Assembly (NCBI RefSeq): GCF_016862095.1
Contig: NZ_BOMH01000084.1
Span: 1-40,135, forward strand
From: Actinoplanes cyaneus
GTDB lineage: Bacteria > Actinomycetota > Actinomycetes > Mycobacteriales > Micromonosporaceae
Length of the DNA: 40,135 nucleotides
Reading direction: 5' to 3'
How positions within the stretch are numbered: position 1 is the stretch's first letter; each line of letters begins with the position of its first letter. The position numbers and the translations under genes were made by a program. Under the pieces are notes generated by a model, which saw only the letters and a program-made list of their open reading frames with translations, was not told where the DNA came from and searched no databases. Of the stretch, positions 1 to 8,300 are shown piece by piece.

Positions 1-481
1 GCCCGAACGTGTACGAGATGCGTCCGGACGCGATGCTGCCGCCGGTGCCGAGGAAGCCCTCCACCTCGGCCTCGGCCTGCTCCAGCACGGTCGCGTAGTC
101 GCCGTACATGACGCCGACGAACACACCCGTCCGGGATCCGCGCAGCGACCGCGGATCCATCCCGGCGCCCTCGAACGCCTCCCACGACGTCTCGAGCAGC
201 AGCCGGTGCTGCGGATCCATGGCGAGCGCCTCACGCGGTGAGACGCCGAACAGCGCCGGGTCGAAGCCACCCGCGTCGTCGAGGAAGCCACCGGCCCGCG
301 CGTACGTGGTCCCGACGTGATCGGGGTCCGGGTGGAACAGGTTCTCCAGGTCCCAGCCGCGGTCGCGGGGGAACGGGCCGACCGCGTCGCGTCCGCCGGC
401 GACGAGGTCCCACAGCTCGTCGGGGCCGGTCACCCCGCCGGGATAGCGGCAGGCCATGGCGACGATGGCGATCGGCTCGTC
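1..481 (-). other. PKS-E module 2: KS N-terminal part, cut by the window edge
   Basis: The reading starts DEPIAIVAMACRYPGG and runs through a MDPQHRLLLE motif to ISYTFG at the edge, before the active-site Cys. The loop GTGGSIASG is two residues shorter than the GTGNSGSVASG of the other modules. Whether this KS is active and what follows cannot be seen. Confidence 0.85.
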
Positions 482-3400
482 CACCCGGGTGGCGGTGACC
501 GGCGCGGCCGTGCTCGGGACCGCGCCGTCGAGGTGCTCGGCGACGTGCTGGGCCAGAACGGTCGCGTTCGGGTAGTCGAAGACCAGCGTGGACGGCAGCC
601 GCAGCCCGGTCGCGGTGGTGATCCGGTTGCGCAGCTCGACGGCGGTCAGCGAGTCGAAGCCGAGTTCGCTGAACGCCCGGGCCGGGTCGACGTCGTCCGC
701 GCGGGCGTAGCCGAGCACGTCGGCCACCTGCGTGCGCACCAGGCCGAGGACCGCCGTGGCGCGCTGCTCGGCGGGCAGTCCGGCCAGGCTGCGGCCCAGC
801 GTGGTGCCGGCCTGAGCGCGTACCGGGCCGCGGACCAGCCCGCGCAGCAGCGCCGGCGCCCCGGTCGCCGCACGCAGCGCCGCGGTGTCCACGGCGAGCG
901 GCACGACCAGCGACGTACCGGCACCGAGTGCGGCGTCGAAGGCGGCCAGGCCCTGCTCGACGGTGAGCGGCAGGACACCGCCGCGCCGCATCCGCTCGCG
1001 GTCGGTTTCGGTCAGGGTCTCCCCCATGCCGGCATCCCACAGGCCCCAGGCGATCGAGGTCGCCGGGATGCCCTGGCCGCGTAACTGCGCCGCGTAGGCG
1101 TCGAGGAACGCGTTGGCCGCCGCGTAGTTCGCCTGGCCCGCGTTGCCGAACACGCCGGCCGCCGACGAGTAGAACACCACCGCGGCCAGGTCGCTCGTCG
1201 CCGCGACGAGGTTGCGGACCGCGTCCACCTTGGCCCGGAAGACCGTCGCCAGCCGCTCCGGCGTGAGCGAGGTGAGGGTCCCGTCGTCGAGCACCCCGGC
1301 CGCGTGCACGATCGCCGAGATGCGTTTCCCCGCCAGCGCCGACGCCACCGCTCCGGCATCGCCGAGATCGCAGGCGATCCCCAGCACCGAAGCGCCGTCG
1401 ATCCGGGTCGGCGGAGCCGACCGCGACATCAGAATCAGCTCCCGTACGCCGTGAGCCCGAACCAGATGCTCCGCGACGAGCCTGCCGAGCGTGCCGGTCG
1501 CCCCGGTCACCACGACGGCACCGTCGCCGAGGTCCGGCGTGTCGCTCGCGGTGACCCGGGTCAGGCGCGGTGCGAGGACCTCGCCGTCCCGGATCAGCGC
1601 CTGCGGCACCGGATAGAACACGTCGTCCGGCCCGTCCAGCAGGTGGATCCGGTCCGGGTGCTCCGACTGCGCGCTGCGGACCAGGCCCCACAGCGCCCCG
1701 CCGTCCGGATCGGTCACGTCGTCACCGACCGCACCGGACGTCCGCACGACCAGCCGCGACTGCGCCCAGGCGGGGTCGGCCAGCCACGCCTGCAGCAGGC
1801 CGAGCAGCACGGCCGAGCGAGTGAGCGCGTCACCGGGCGCCGTCGCGTCGACCAGCAGGACCGGCGCGGGTCCCGGCAGCGGCGAGCCGAGCGTCAGCAC
1901 GACCGGCGTCTCACCAGGGGTCACCTGCTGCGGGATCCACTCGACGCCGTACAGGTTCCGGTCCCGCGTGACCGCGGCCGGCCGTAGCCGGAGCGCGTCG
2001 ACCTCGACCAGCGGCAGGCCCGCCGCGTCGGCCAGCAGCAGCCGCAACGCGTCGGCGCCGTCCGCGCGGGTGAGCCGGACCCGCAGCTCCCCCGCGGCCA
2101 CGCCGCTGACCCGGACACCGGTGAAGGCGAACGGCAGGCGCACCTCGTCGCCGGGCAGCAGGTCACCGGCGCCGATGGCGTGCAGGGCGGCGTCGAACAG
2201 CGCCGGGTGCACCCCGAAGCCGTCGGTGGCCAGGTCGGCGGCGACGTCCGCGTAGACCGTGCCGCCGGCTCGCCACACCCGGCGCAGGCCGCGGAACACC
2301 CCGCCGTAGGCGAGCCCCGCTTCGGCGAGGCTCTCGTACAGCCCGTCGATCGGGATCTCGTCCGCGTCCGCCGGGGGCCAGGTGACCAGGCTCAGGTCGG
2401 GCGCCGCCGGCGTGGGCGATGCGAGGGTGCCGGCCGCGTGCGTGGTCCACTCCTCGTCGGCGTCCTCGGGCTGGCCGTAGACGGTCACCGTCCGCCGGTT
2501 CGCGTCGTCGGCCGCCCCCACGCGCACCTGGATCCGGACGCCGGTGTGCGGCGGGATGACCAGCGGCTCGCGCAGGATCAGCTCCTCGACCCCGTCGACG
2601 CCGGTCCGGCGGCCGGCCGCCAGGACCAGGTCGAGCAGCGCGGTGCCGGGGACGAGGACCGCGCCGTGCACCCGGTGGTCGGTGAGCCAGCCCGGCGATC
2701 CGGCGGCGAGGCGCCCGGTGAGCAGCGCGCCGTCGCCGTCGGCGAGCAGGGTGGCCGCGCCGAGCAGTGGGTGGTCGGTGGCGAGCAGGCCGGCGGTGGT
2801 GACGTCACCGGTGTCGGCCAGGGTGTCCAGCCAGTAACGCTGGTGGGCGAAGGGGTAGGTCGGCACGTCCGCCCGGCGGGCGCCGGTGCCCTCGAACAGC
2901 GCGGTCCACCGGACGTCCTGACCGCGCACGAACAGTTCCGCCACCGCGGTCAGCAGCGTCTCGACCTCGGACCGGTCGCGGCGCATCGCGGCTACGGCGA
3001 CGATGTCCGCCTCACGAGCGAGCGTGGCCAGCACGGTGTCCGGCCCCAGCTCCAGCACCCGGTCGGCGTCCAGGGTCGCGATGGTGTCGCCGAACCGGAC
3101 CGTGTCACGCACGTGGGCGACCCAGTACTCGGCGTTGGGGATGGTCGCGATGGCCGCCCGGAAGTCGTCGAGCATCGGGTCCATCAGCCGCGAGTGGAAC
3201 GCGTGACTGGTCCGCAGCCGCCTCGTCTTCCACCCATGCGCCTCCACCGGCGCAACGTCGCCTTCCCGACCGGCAACCACCACCGAACGCGGACCGTTGA
3301 CCGCCGCCAGATCCACATCCGGGAATGCGATCCGCACCTCGGCCTCGGACGCCTGCACCGCCAGCATCACCCCACCAGTGGGCAACGCCTGCATCAACCG

Positions 3401-5341
3401 CGCCCGCGCCGACACCAACGCCGCCGCCTCCACCAGCGACAGGTCACCCCTCGCGTAGGCCGCGGTGATCTCCCCGACGGAGTGACCGGCGAACACGTCA
3501 GCGGTGATCCCCCAGGACCGGACCAGCGCCAGCAGCGCCACCTCGAGGGCGAAGATCGACGGCTGCGCCCATCCCGTCTGATCCGCATCCAGATCCGGGA
3601 TCTCCAGCAACGCCGACACCTCGTCGAACGCCTTCGCGAACACCGGGAAGGTCGCGTACAACTCGCGGCCCATGTCCGCGCGCTGCGAACCCTGACCGGT
3701 GAACACGATCGCGAGCCGGCCTTCGGAGGCGACACCGGTCACCTCGGTGTCGCCGAGCAGCACCGCACGCCGCTCCAGCACCGCACGGGAGGTCAGCGTC
3801 AGGCCGACGTCCAGCTTCGGGGCGGTCAACGCCCGTACGCGGGCAATGTGATCTTGAAGGGAAACGGCGGACTTGGCCGTGATGACCAGCGGGACCACCG
3901 GCAGGGTGGCCGGGGCCGGCGCGGGCGTCTGATCAGGAACGGCCGGGGGCTGCTCCAGGATGACGTGCGCGTTGGTGCCGCTGATGCCGAACGAGGAGAC
4001 CGCCGCACGCCGCGGCCGGTCCGCCGAGGGCCAGTCACGGGCCGCGGTCAGCAGCTCGACGTTGCCGGCCGACCAGTCGACCTGCGGGGTCGGCGCGTCC
4101 ACGTGCAGCGTCGCCGGGAGCACGCCGTGCCGCATGGCCTCGACCATCTTGATCACACCGGCGACACCGGCGGCCGCCTGGGTGTGACCGAGATTGGACT
4201 TCACCGAGCCGAGATAGAGCGGGGTCGTGCGCCCCTGGCCGTACGTGGCGAGCAGCGCCTGCGCCTCGATCGGGTCACCCAGGCGGGTGCCGGTGCCGTG
4301 CGCCTCGACCGCGTCCACGTCCGCCGGCGACAGTCCGCCGGCCGCCAGTGCCGCCCGGATCACCCGCTGCTGCGACGGCCCGTTCGGCGCGGTCAGGCCA
4401 CTGGACGCGCCGTCCTGGTTGACCGCCGAGCTGCGCACCACCGCGAGGATCGGGTGCCCGTTGCGCTGCGCGTCGGAGAGGCGTTCGAGCAGCAGCATGC
4501 CGACGCCCTCACCCCAGCCGGTGCCGTCGGCGGCCGCCGCGAACGACTTGCACCGGCCGTCCCGGGCGAGCCCGCCCTGCCGGCTGAACTCGACGAACGT
4601 GGTCGGGGTGGCCATCACCGTCACGCCGCCGGCCAGCGCCAGGTCGCACTCGCCGTTGCGCAGCGCCTGCCCGGCCAGGTGGATGGCGACCAGCGACGAC
4701 GAGCACGCCGTGTCGACGGTCACGGCCGGGCCCTCCAGCCCGAACGTGTAGGCGATGCGCCCGGACGCGACGCTGCCGGAGTTGCCGTTGCCGAGGTAGC
4801 CGGCCACCCCGTCGGGCAGGTCCAGCGGACGTGAGCCGTAGTCGTGGTACATCACGCCGGCGAAGACGCCGGTGCGCCGGAACGGCACCGCGCTCGGGTC
4901 GATGCCGGCCCGCTCGAACGCCTCCCACGTGGTCTCCAGCAGCAGCCGCTGCTGCGGGTCCATCGCGAGCGCCTCGCGCGGCGAGATGCCGAACAGGTCC
5001 GGGTCGAAGCCGGCCGCGTCCGGCAGGAAGCCACCTTCGAGGCGCGCGCCGCGGTCGACCTCGCCGGACTCGTGGTCGTAGAGTCCCTCGATCTCCCAGC
5101 CACGGTCGCCGGGCGGGTCACCGATGGCGTCGGCGCCCGCGGCGACCAGTCGCCACAGGTCCTCCGGGCCGGCGATCCCGCCGGGGTACCGGCAGCTCAT
5201 CGCGATGATCGCCAGGGGTTCGCTGCTGCGCGACTCCAACTCGTCGATCCGGCGGCGGGCCGCCCGCAGGTCGGTGGTGGCCCGCTTGAGGTAGGCGAGG
5301 TACTTCTCCTCAGCGCCGGCGGCGTCAGGGGCGGAGGTCAT
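1..5341 (-). CDS. Type I modular PKS, 3'-truncated (PKS-E): KS-AT(malonyl)-DH-KR-ACP / KS partial
   Basis: The reading frame stays open from the ATG at 5341 to the left edge, giving 1,780 visible residues. Residues 11-36 form a coiled-coil N-terminal docking segment (EEKYLAYLKRATTDLRAA). A complete DH-KR module follows from about residue 41 to 1600, then the first part of the next KS from residue 1621. The ribosome binding site is weak, with no clear GGAGG in the 54 bp after PKS-D, so translation may depend on coupling with PKS-D. Codon 1420, in the KR just after the catalytic Tyr, is TTA (1082-1084), the rare leucine codon read by bldA tRNA in Streptomyces and relatives. Predicted contribution: a third consecutive alkene. 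The gene continues beyond the window and the nature of its next module is unknown. Confidence 0.96.
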   Translation of the reverse strand, partial: MTSAPDAAGAEEKYLAYLKRATTDLRAARRRIDELESRSSEPLAIIAMSCRYPGGIAGPEDLWRLVAAGADAIGDPPGDRGWEIEGLYDHESGEVDRGARLEGGFLPDAAGFDPDLFGISPREALAMDPQQRLLLETTWEAFERAGIDPSAVPFRRTGVFAGVMYHDYGSRPLDLPDGVAGYLGNGNSGSVASGRIAYTFGLEGPAVTVDTACSSSLVAIHLAGQALRNGECDLALAGGVTVMATPTTFVEFSRQGGLARDGRCKSFAAAADGTGWGEGVGMLLLERLSDAQRNGHPILAVVRSSAVNQDGASSGLTAPNGPSQQRVIRAALAAGGLSPADVDAVEAHGTGTRLGDPIEAQALLATYGQGRTTPLYLGSVKSNLGHTQAAAGVAGVIKMVEAMRHGVLPATLHVDAPTPQVDWSAGNVELLTAARDWPSADRPRRAAVSSFGISGTNAHVILEQPPAVPDQTPAPAPATLPVVPLVITAKSAVSLQDHIARVRALTAPKLDVGLTLTSRAVLERRAVLLGDTEVTGVASEGRLAIVFTGQGSQRADMGRELYATFPVFAKAFDEVSALLEIPDLDADQTGWAQPSIFALEVALLALVRSWGITADVFAGHSVGEITAAYARGDLSLVEAAALVSARARLMQALPTGGVMLAVQASEAEVRIAFPDVDLAAVNGPRSVVVAGREGDVAPVEAHGWKTRRLRTSHAFHSRLMDPMLDDFRAAIATIPNAEYWVAHVRDTVRFGDTIATLDADRVLELGPDTVLATLAREADIVAVAAMRRDRSEVETLLTAVAELFVRGQDVRWTALFEGTGARRADVPTYPFAHQRYWLDTLADTGDVTTAGLLATDHPLLGAATLLADGDGALLTGRLAAGSPGWLTDHRVHGAVLVPGTALLDLVLAAGRRTGVDGVEELILREPLVIPPHTGVRIQVRVGAADDANRRTVTVYGQPEDADEEWTTHAAGTLASPTPAAPDLSLVTWPPADADEIPIDGLYESLAEAGLAYGGVFRGLRRVWRAGGTVYADVAADLATDGFGVHPALFDAALHAIGAGDLLPGDEVRLPFAFTGVRVSGVAAGELRVRLTRADGADALRLLLADAAGLPLVEVDALRLRPAAVTRDRNLYGVEWIPQQVTPGETPVVLTLGSPLPGPAPVLLVDATAPGDALTRSAVLLGLLQAWLADPAWAQSRLVVRTSGAVGDDVTDPDGGALWGLVRSAQSEHPDRIHLLDGPDDVFYPVPQALIRDGEVLAPRLTRVTASDTPDLGDGAVVVTGATGTLGRLVAEHLVRAHGVRELILMSRSAPPTRIDGASVLGIACDLGDAGAVASALAGKRISAIVHAAGVLDDGTLTSLTPERLATVFRAKVDAVRNLVAATSDLAAVVFYSSAAGVFGNAGQANYAAANAFLDAYAAQLRGQGIPATSIAWGLWDAGMGETLTETDRERMRRGGVLPLTVEQGLAAFDAALGAGTSLVVPLAVDTAALRAATGAPALLRGLVRGPVRAQAGTTLGRSLAGLPAEQRATAVLGLVRTQVADVLGYARADDVDPARAFSELGFDSLTAVELRNRITTATGLRLPSTLVFDYPNATVLAQHVAEHLDGAVPSTAAPVTATRVDEPIAIVAMACRYPGGVTGPDELWDLVAGGRDAVGPFPRDRGWDLENLFHPDPDHVGTTYARAGGFLDDAGGFDPALFGVSPREALAMDPQHRLLLETSWEAFEGAGMDPRSLRGSRTGVFVGVMYGDYATVLEQAEAEVEGFLGTGGSIASGRISYTFG
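482..5221 (-). other. PKS-E module 1: KS-AT(malonyl)-DH-KR(B)-ACP
   Basis: KS Cys is residue 213 (4703-4705). The AT is malonyl-type (GHSVGE, HAFH) with the same shortened stretch as PKS-D module 1. DH His889 lies in HRVHGAVLVP and is matched by DAALH. The KR has TGATGTLG, AGVLDDG and Tyr1406 (NYAAAN): B-type. ACP serine is 1564 (650-652). Predicted outcome is a trans alkene. Confidence 0.92.
1082..1084 (-). promoter_or_regulatory. TTA leucine codon in PKS-E (possible bldA control point)
   Basis: The in-frame codon at residue 1420 is TTA (context Gln-Leu-Arg-Gly-Gln). In reading the plus strand for TAA I found other occurrences, but those I checked fall as TAC/TAT tyrosine codons out of the TTA register; this is the only in-frame TTA I saw. 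In Streptomyces such codons make translation depend on the late-appearing bldA tRNA. Confidence 0.75.
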
Positions 5342-5395
5342 GGCGGGACCGCTTTCGGTTCGTCGAGGGCTGACGAGAGAGTGCCGGGGACCGGC
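5342..5395 (-). other. 54-bp gap between PKS-D and PKS-E
   Basis: The gap has no copy of the TAGGGG block and no clear promoter or strong ribosome binding site. PKS-E is therefore most simply transcribed together with PKS-D. Confidence 0.5.
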
Positions 5396-8300
5396 TCACG
5401 GGGTGCCGAGCTCGTCGAGGAGGTCGAAGATCTCGTCGGCGGTGGCCGACTGCAGGTCGTCCTCGCCGCCGGTGGCGGATGCGGGCGCGGCCCAGCTCGC
5501 GGCGAGCGCGCGCAGCCGCGAGCCGACCTCGGCCCGCTGCGCCTCGTCCAGCGCGGCGGCCCGCAGACGGTCCTCCAGGGCGGCCAGCTCGGCCAGGACG
5601 GCGTCGGCGGGCCGCTCCGGGCGCAGCAGCTCGGCCAGGTGCCGGGCCAGCGCGACCGGAGAGGGGTGGTCGAACAGCAGGGTTGCGGTCAGGCGCAGCC
5701 CGATCTCGGCGGTGAGCCGGTTGCGCAGCTCGACCGCGGTGAGCGAGTCGAAGCCGAGCTCCAGGAAGCCACGGGCCGGCTCGACGTCCTTGGGCGAGGC
5801 GTACCCGAGCACGCCGGCGGTCCGCGCCCGGATCAGTTCGCGCAGCGCCTTCTCCCGGTCGGCGTCGTCGAGCTGAGCCAGCTCCTCGGCCAGGCGCGGG
5901 GCGGCCGGTGCGGCCTCACCGGCCCGGCGCGGCGCGGGGACCAGCCCACGCAGCAGCTCGGGCACCTCGCCGCCGGCGCGGACCGCGGCCAGGTCCAGCA
6001 CGATCGGCGCCACCAGCGAGCGTCCGGAGCGGATCGCCGCGTCGAAGCCGGCGAGGCCATCGGCGGCGCTCAGCGCGCCGAACCCGCCGCGGGCCAGTCG
6101 TGCCCGGTCGACGCCCTCACCCATGCCGGCCGCCCACAGGCCCCACGCGACGGAGGTCGCCGGGATGCCCTGGCCGCGCAGGTGGGCGGCGCAGGCGTCG
6201 AGGAACGTGTTGGCGGCGCTGTAGTTGGCCTGGCCGGCGTTGCCGAACAGTCCGGAGGCGGAGGAGAACAGGACCAGTGCCGACAGGCCGGAGGTGGCCG
6301 CGACCAGGTTGCGGACCGCGTCGACCTTGGCGGCGAACACCGTCGCCAGCCGCTCCGGCGTCATCGATTCCAGGGTGCCGTCGTCGAGCACCCCGGCCGC
6401 GTGCACCACCGCCGTGACCCGCTCGCCCGCCAGTGCCGCACGCACCGCAGCGGCGTCCGCGAGGTCACAGGCGACCGATCGGACCTCGGCACCCTCGATG
6501 GTCATCGGCTTCGCCGACCGGGAGATCAGAATCAGCCGGCGTACGCCGTGAGCCCGCACCAGGTGCTCGGCCACGAGCCCGCCGAGCGTGCCGGTGGCGC
6601 CGGTGACGACCACGGCACCGTCCCCGAAGTCGACGGGACGGTCCTGCTCCCGCACCCGGGCCAGCCTCGGCACCCGCACCACCCCGTCGCGCACGAGCGC
6701 CTGGGGCACCGGGAGGAACGTGTCGTCCGGGCCGTCGACGAGGTGGATCCGGCCGGGGTTCTCCGACTGCGCCGTGCGCACGAGGCCCCACAGCGCCCCG
6801 CCGTCGGGGTCGGTCACGTCGTCGCCGGCGGCGCCGGAGGTCCGGACGACCAACCGGGACTGCGCCCAGGCCGGGTCGGCGAGCCACTCCTGCAACGTCG
6901 TCAGCAGCCGCGCGGCCCGCTCCAGCGCGTCGCCGGGCTTACCCGCGTCGATCAGCAGCACCGGCGCGGGCGCCGGCAGCGGCTCGCCGAGCGGGATCAC
7001 CACCGGTTTCTCGCCCGGCGTGACCGGCTGCGGCACCCAGTCCACCCCGTACAACGACCGGAAGCCGGAACCCGCCTGCACCTGGTCCTCGGTCACCGGC
7101 CGGAACGCCAGCTCGTCGATGGTCAGCACCGGCGCGCCCGTGGTGTCCAGGGCGATCACCCGGACCGAGCTGTCCCCGGTCCGGGTCAGGTGCACCCGCA
7201 GCGCGGTCGCGCCGACGGCGTGCAGGCGGGCGCCGTTGACGGCGAACGGCAGTCGCACGGTCCCGTCGAACAGGCCGGCCGCGCCGATGGCGTGCAGGGC
7301 CGCGTCGAGCAGGGCCGGGTGCAACCCGTAACCGCCGGTGTCGAGGTCGTCCCGGCGGACGTCGGCGACCACCGAGGAGCCGTCGCTCACCACGCCGGTG
7401 AGGCCCTGGAAGGCCGGTCCGTAGCGCAGCCCCGCGTCGGCGAGCCGCGGGTAGAGCCCGTCCAGCTCGATCGGCGCGCCGGTGACCTCCGGGACCACGA
7501 CCGGTTCCGGTGCTGTGTAGGACAGGGTGCCGGTCGCGTGGGTCGTCCAGCCGTCACCCTCGTCGGGTTGCGAGTAGATGGTCACCGCGCGCCGCCCGTC
7601 GGCGCCCGGCTCGCCGACCGTCACCCGGACGGTGGCCGGCACGACCAGCGGCGCCTGCAGCAGCAGCTCGTCGAGGACCGGCGTGCCCGCGCGTTCCCCG
7701 GCGGCCAGCGCGATGTCGGCCAGCGCGGCGCCCGGCACGATCACGGTGCCGAAGACGGTGTGGTCGGCCAGCCAGCCCGGTGTTCCGGCGGTGAGCCGGC
7801 CGGTGAACAGGCGGGTGTCACCGGCCGGAAGGGTGATCTCCGCGCCGAGCAGCGGGTGGCCGGCCTCGCGCAGTCCGGCGCCGCTGAGGTCACCGGCGGT
7901 GTCGATGACGTCGATCCAGAGCCGCTGCCGCTGGAACGGGTAGGTCGGCAGGTCCAGCACGGGCGCGGGACCGGTGCCGAAGGTGGCCGCCCAGTCCACG
8001 TCCTGCCCGGCGGCGAAGAGTTGCGCCACCGCGGTGAGCAGCGTCGTCACCTCGCCACGGCCGCGGCGCAGGGTGGCCGCGGCGGTCAGCTCGGGGCGGG
8101 CGTCCTGGATCATGGCGGTGAGCACGGCGTCCGGGCCGATCTCCAGGACCCGTGCCGTGTCGAGGCCGGCGACCGTGTCGGCGAAGCGGACGGTGTCGCG
8201 CACGTGCGTCACCCAGTACTCCGGGTCGGCCCACTGGGCGTTTCCGGTCAGCCTGGGCGCCCGGAAGCTCAGCGTGCGCACCACCGCCCGGAACTCGTCG

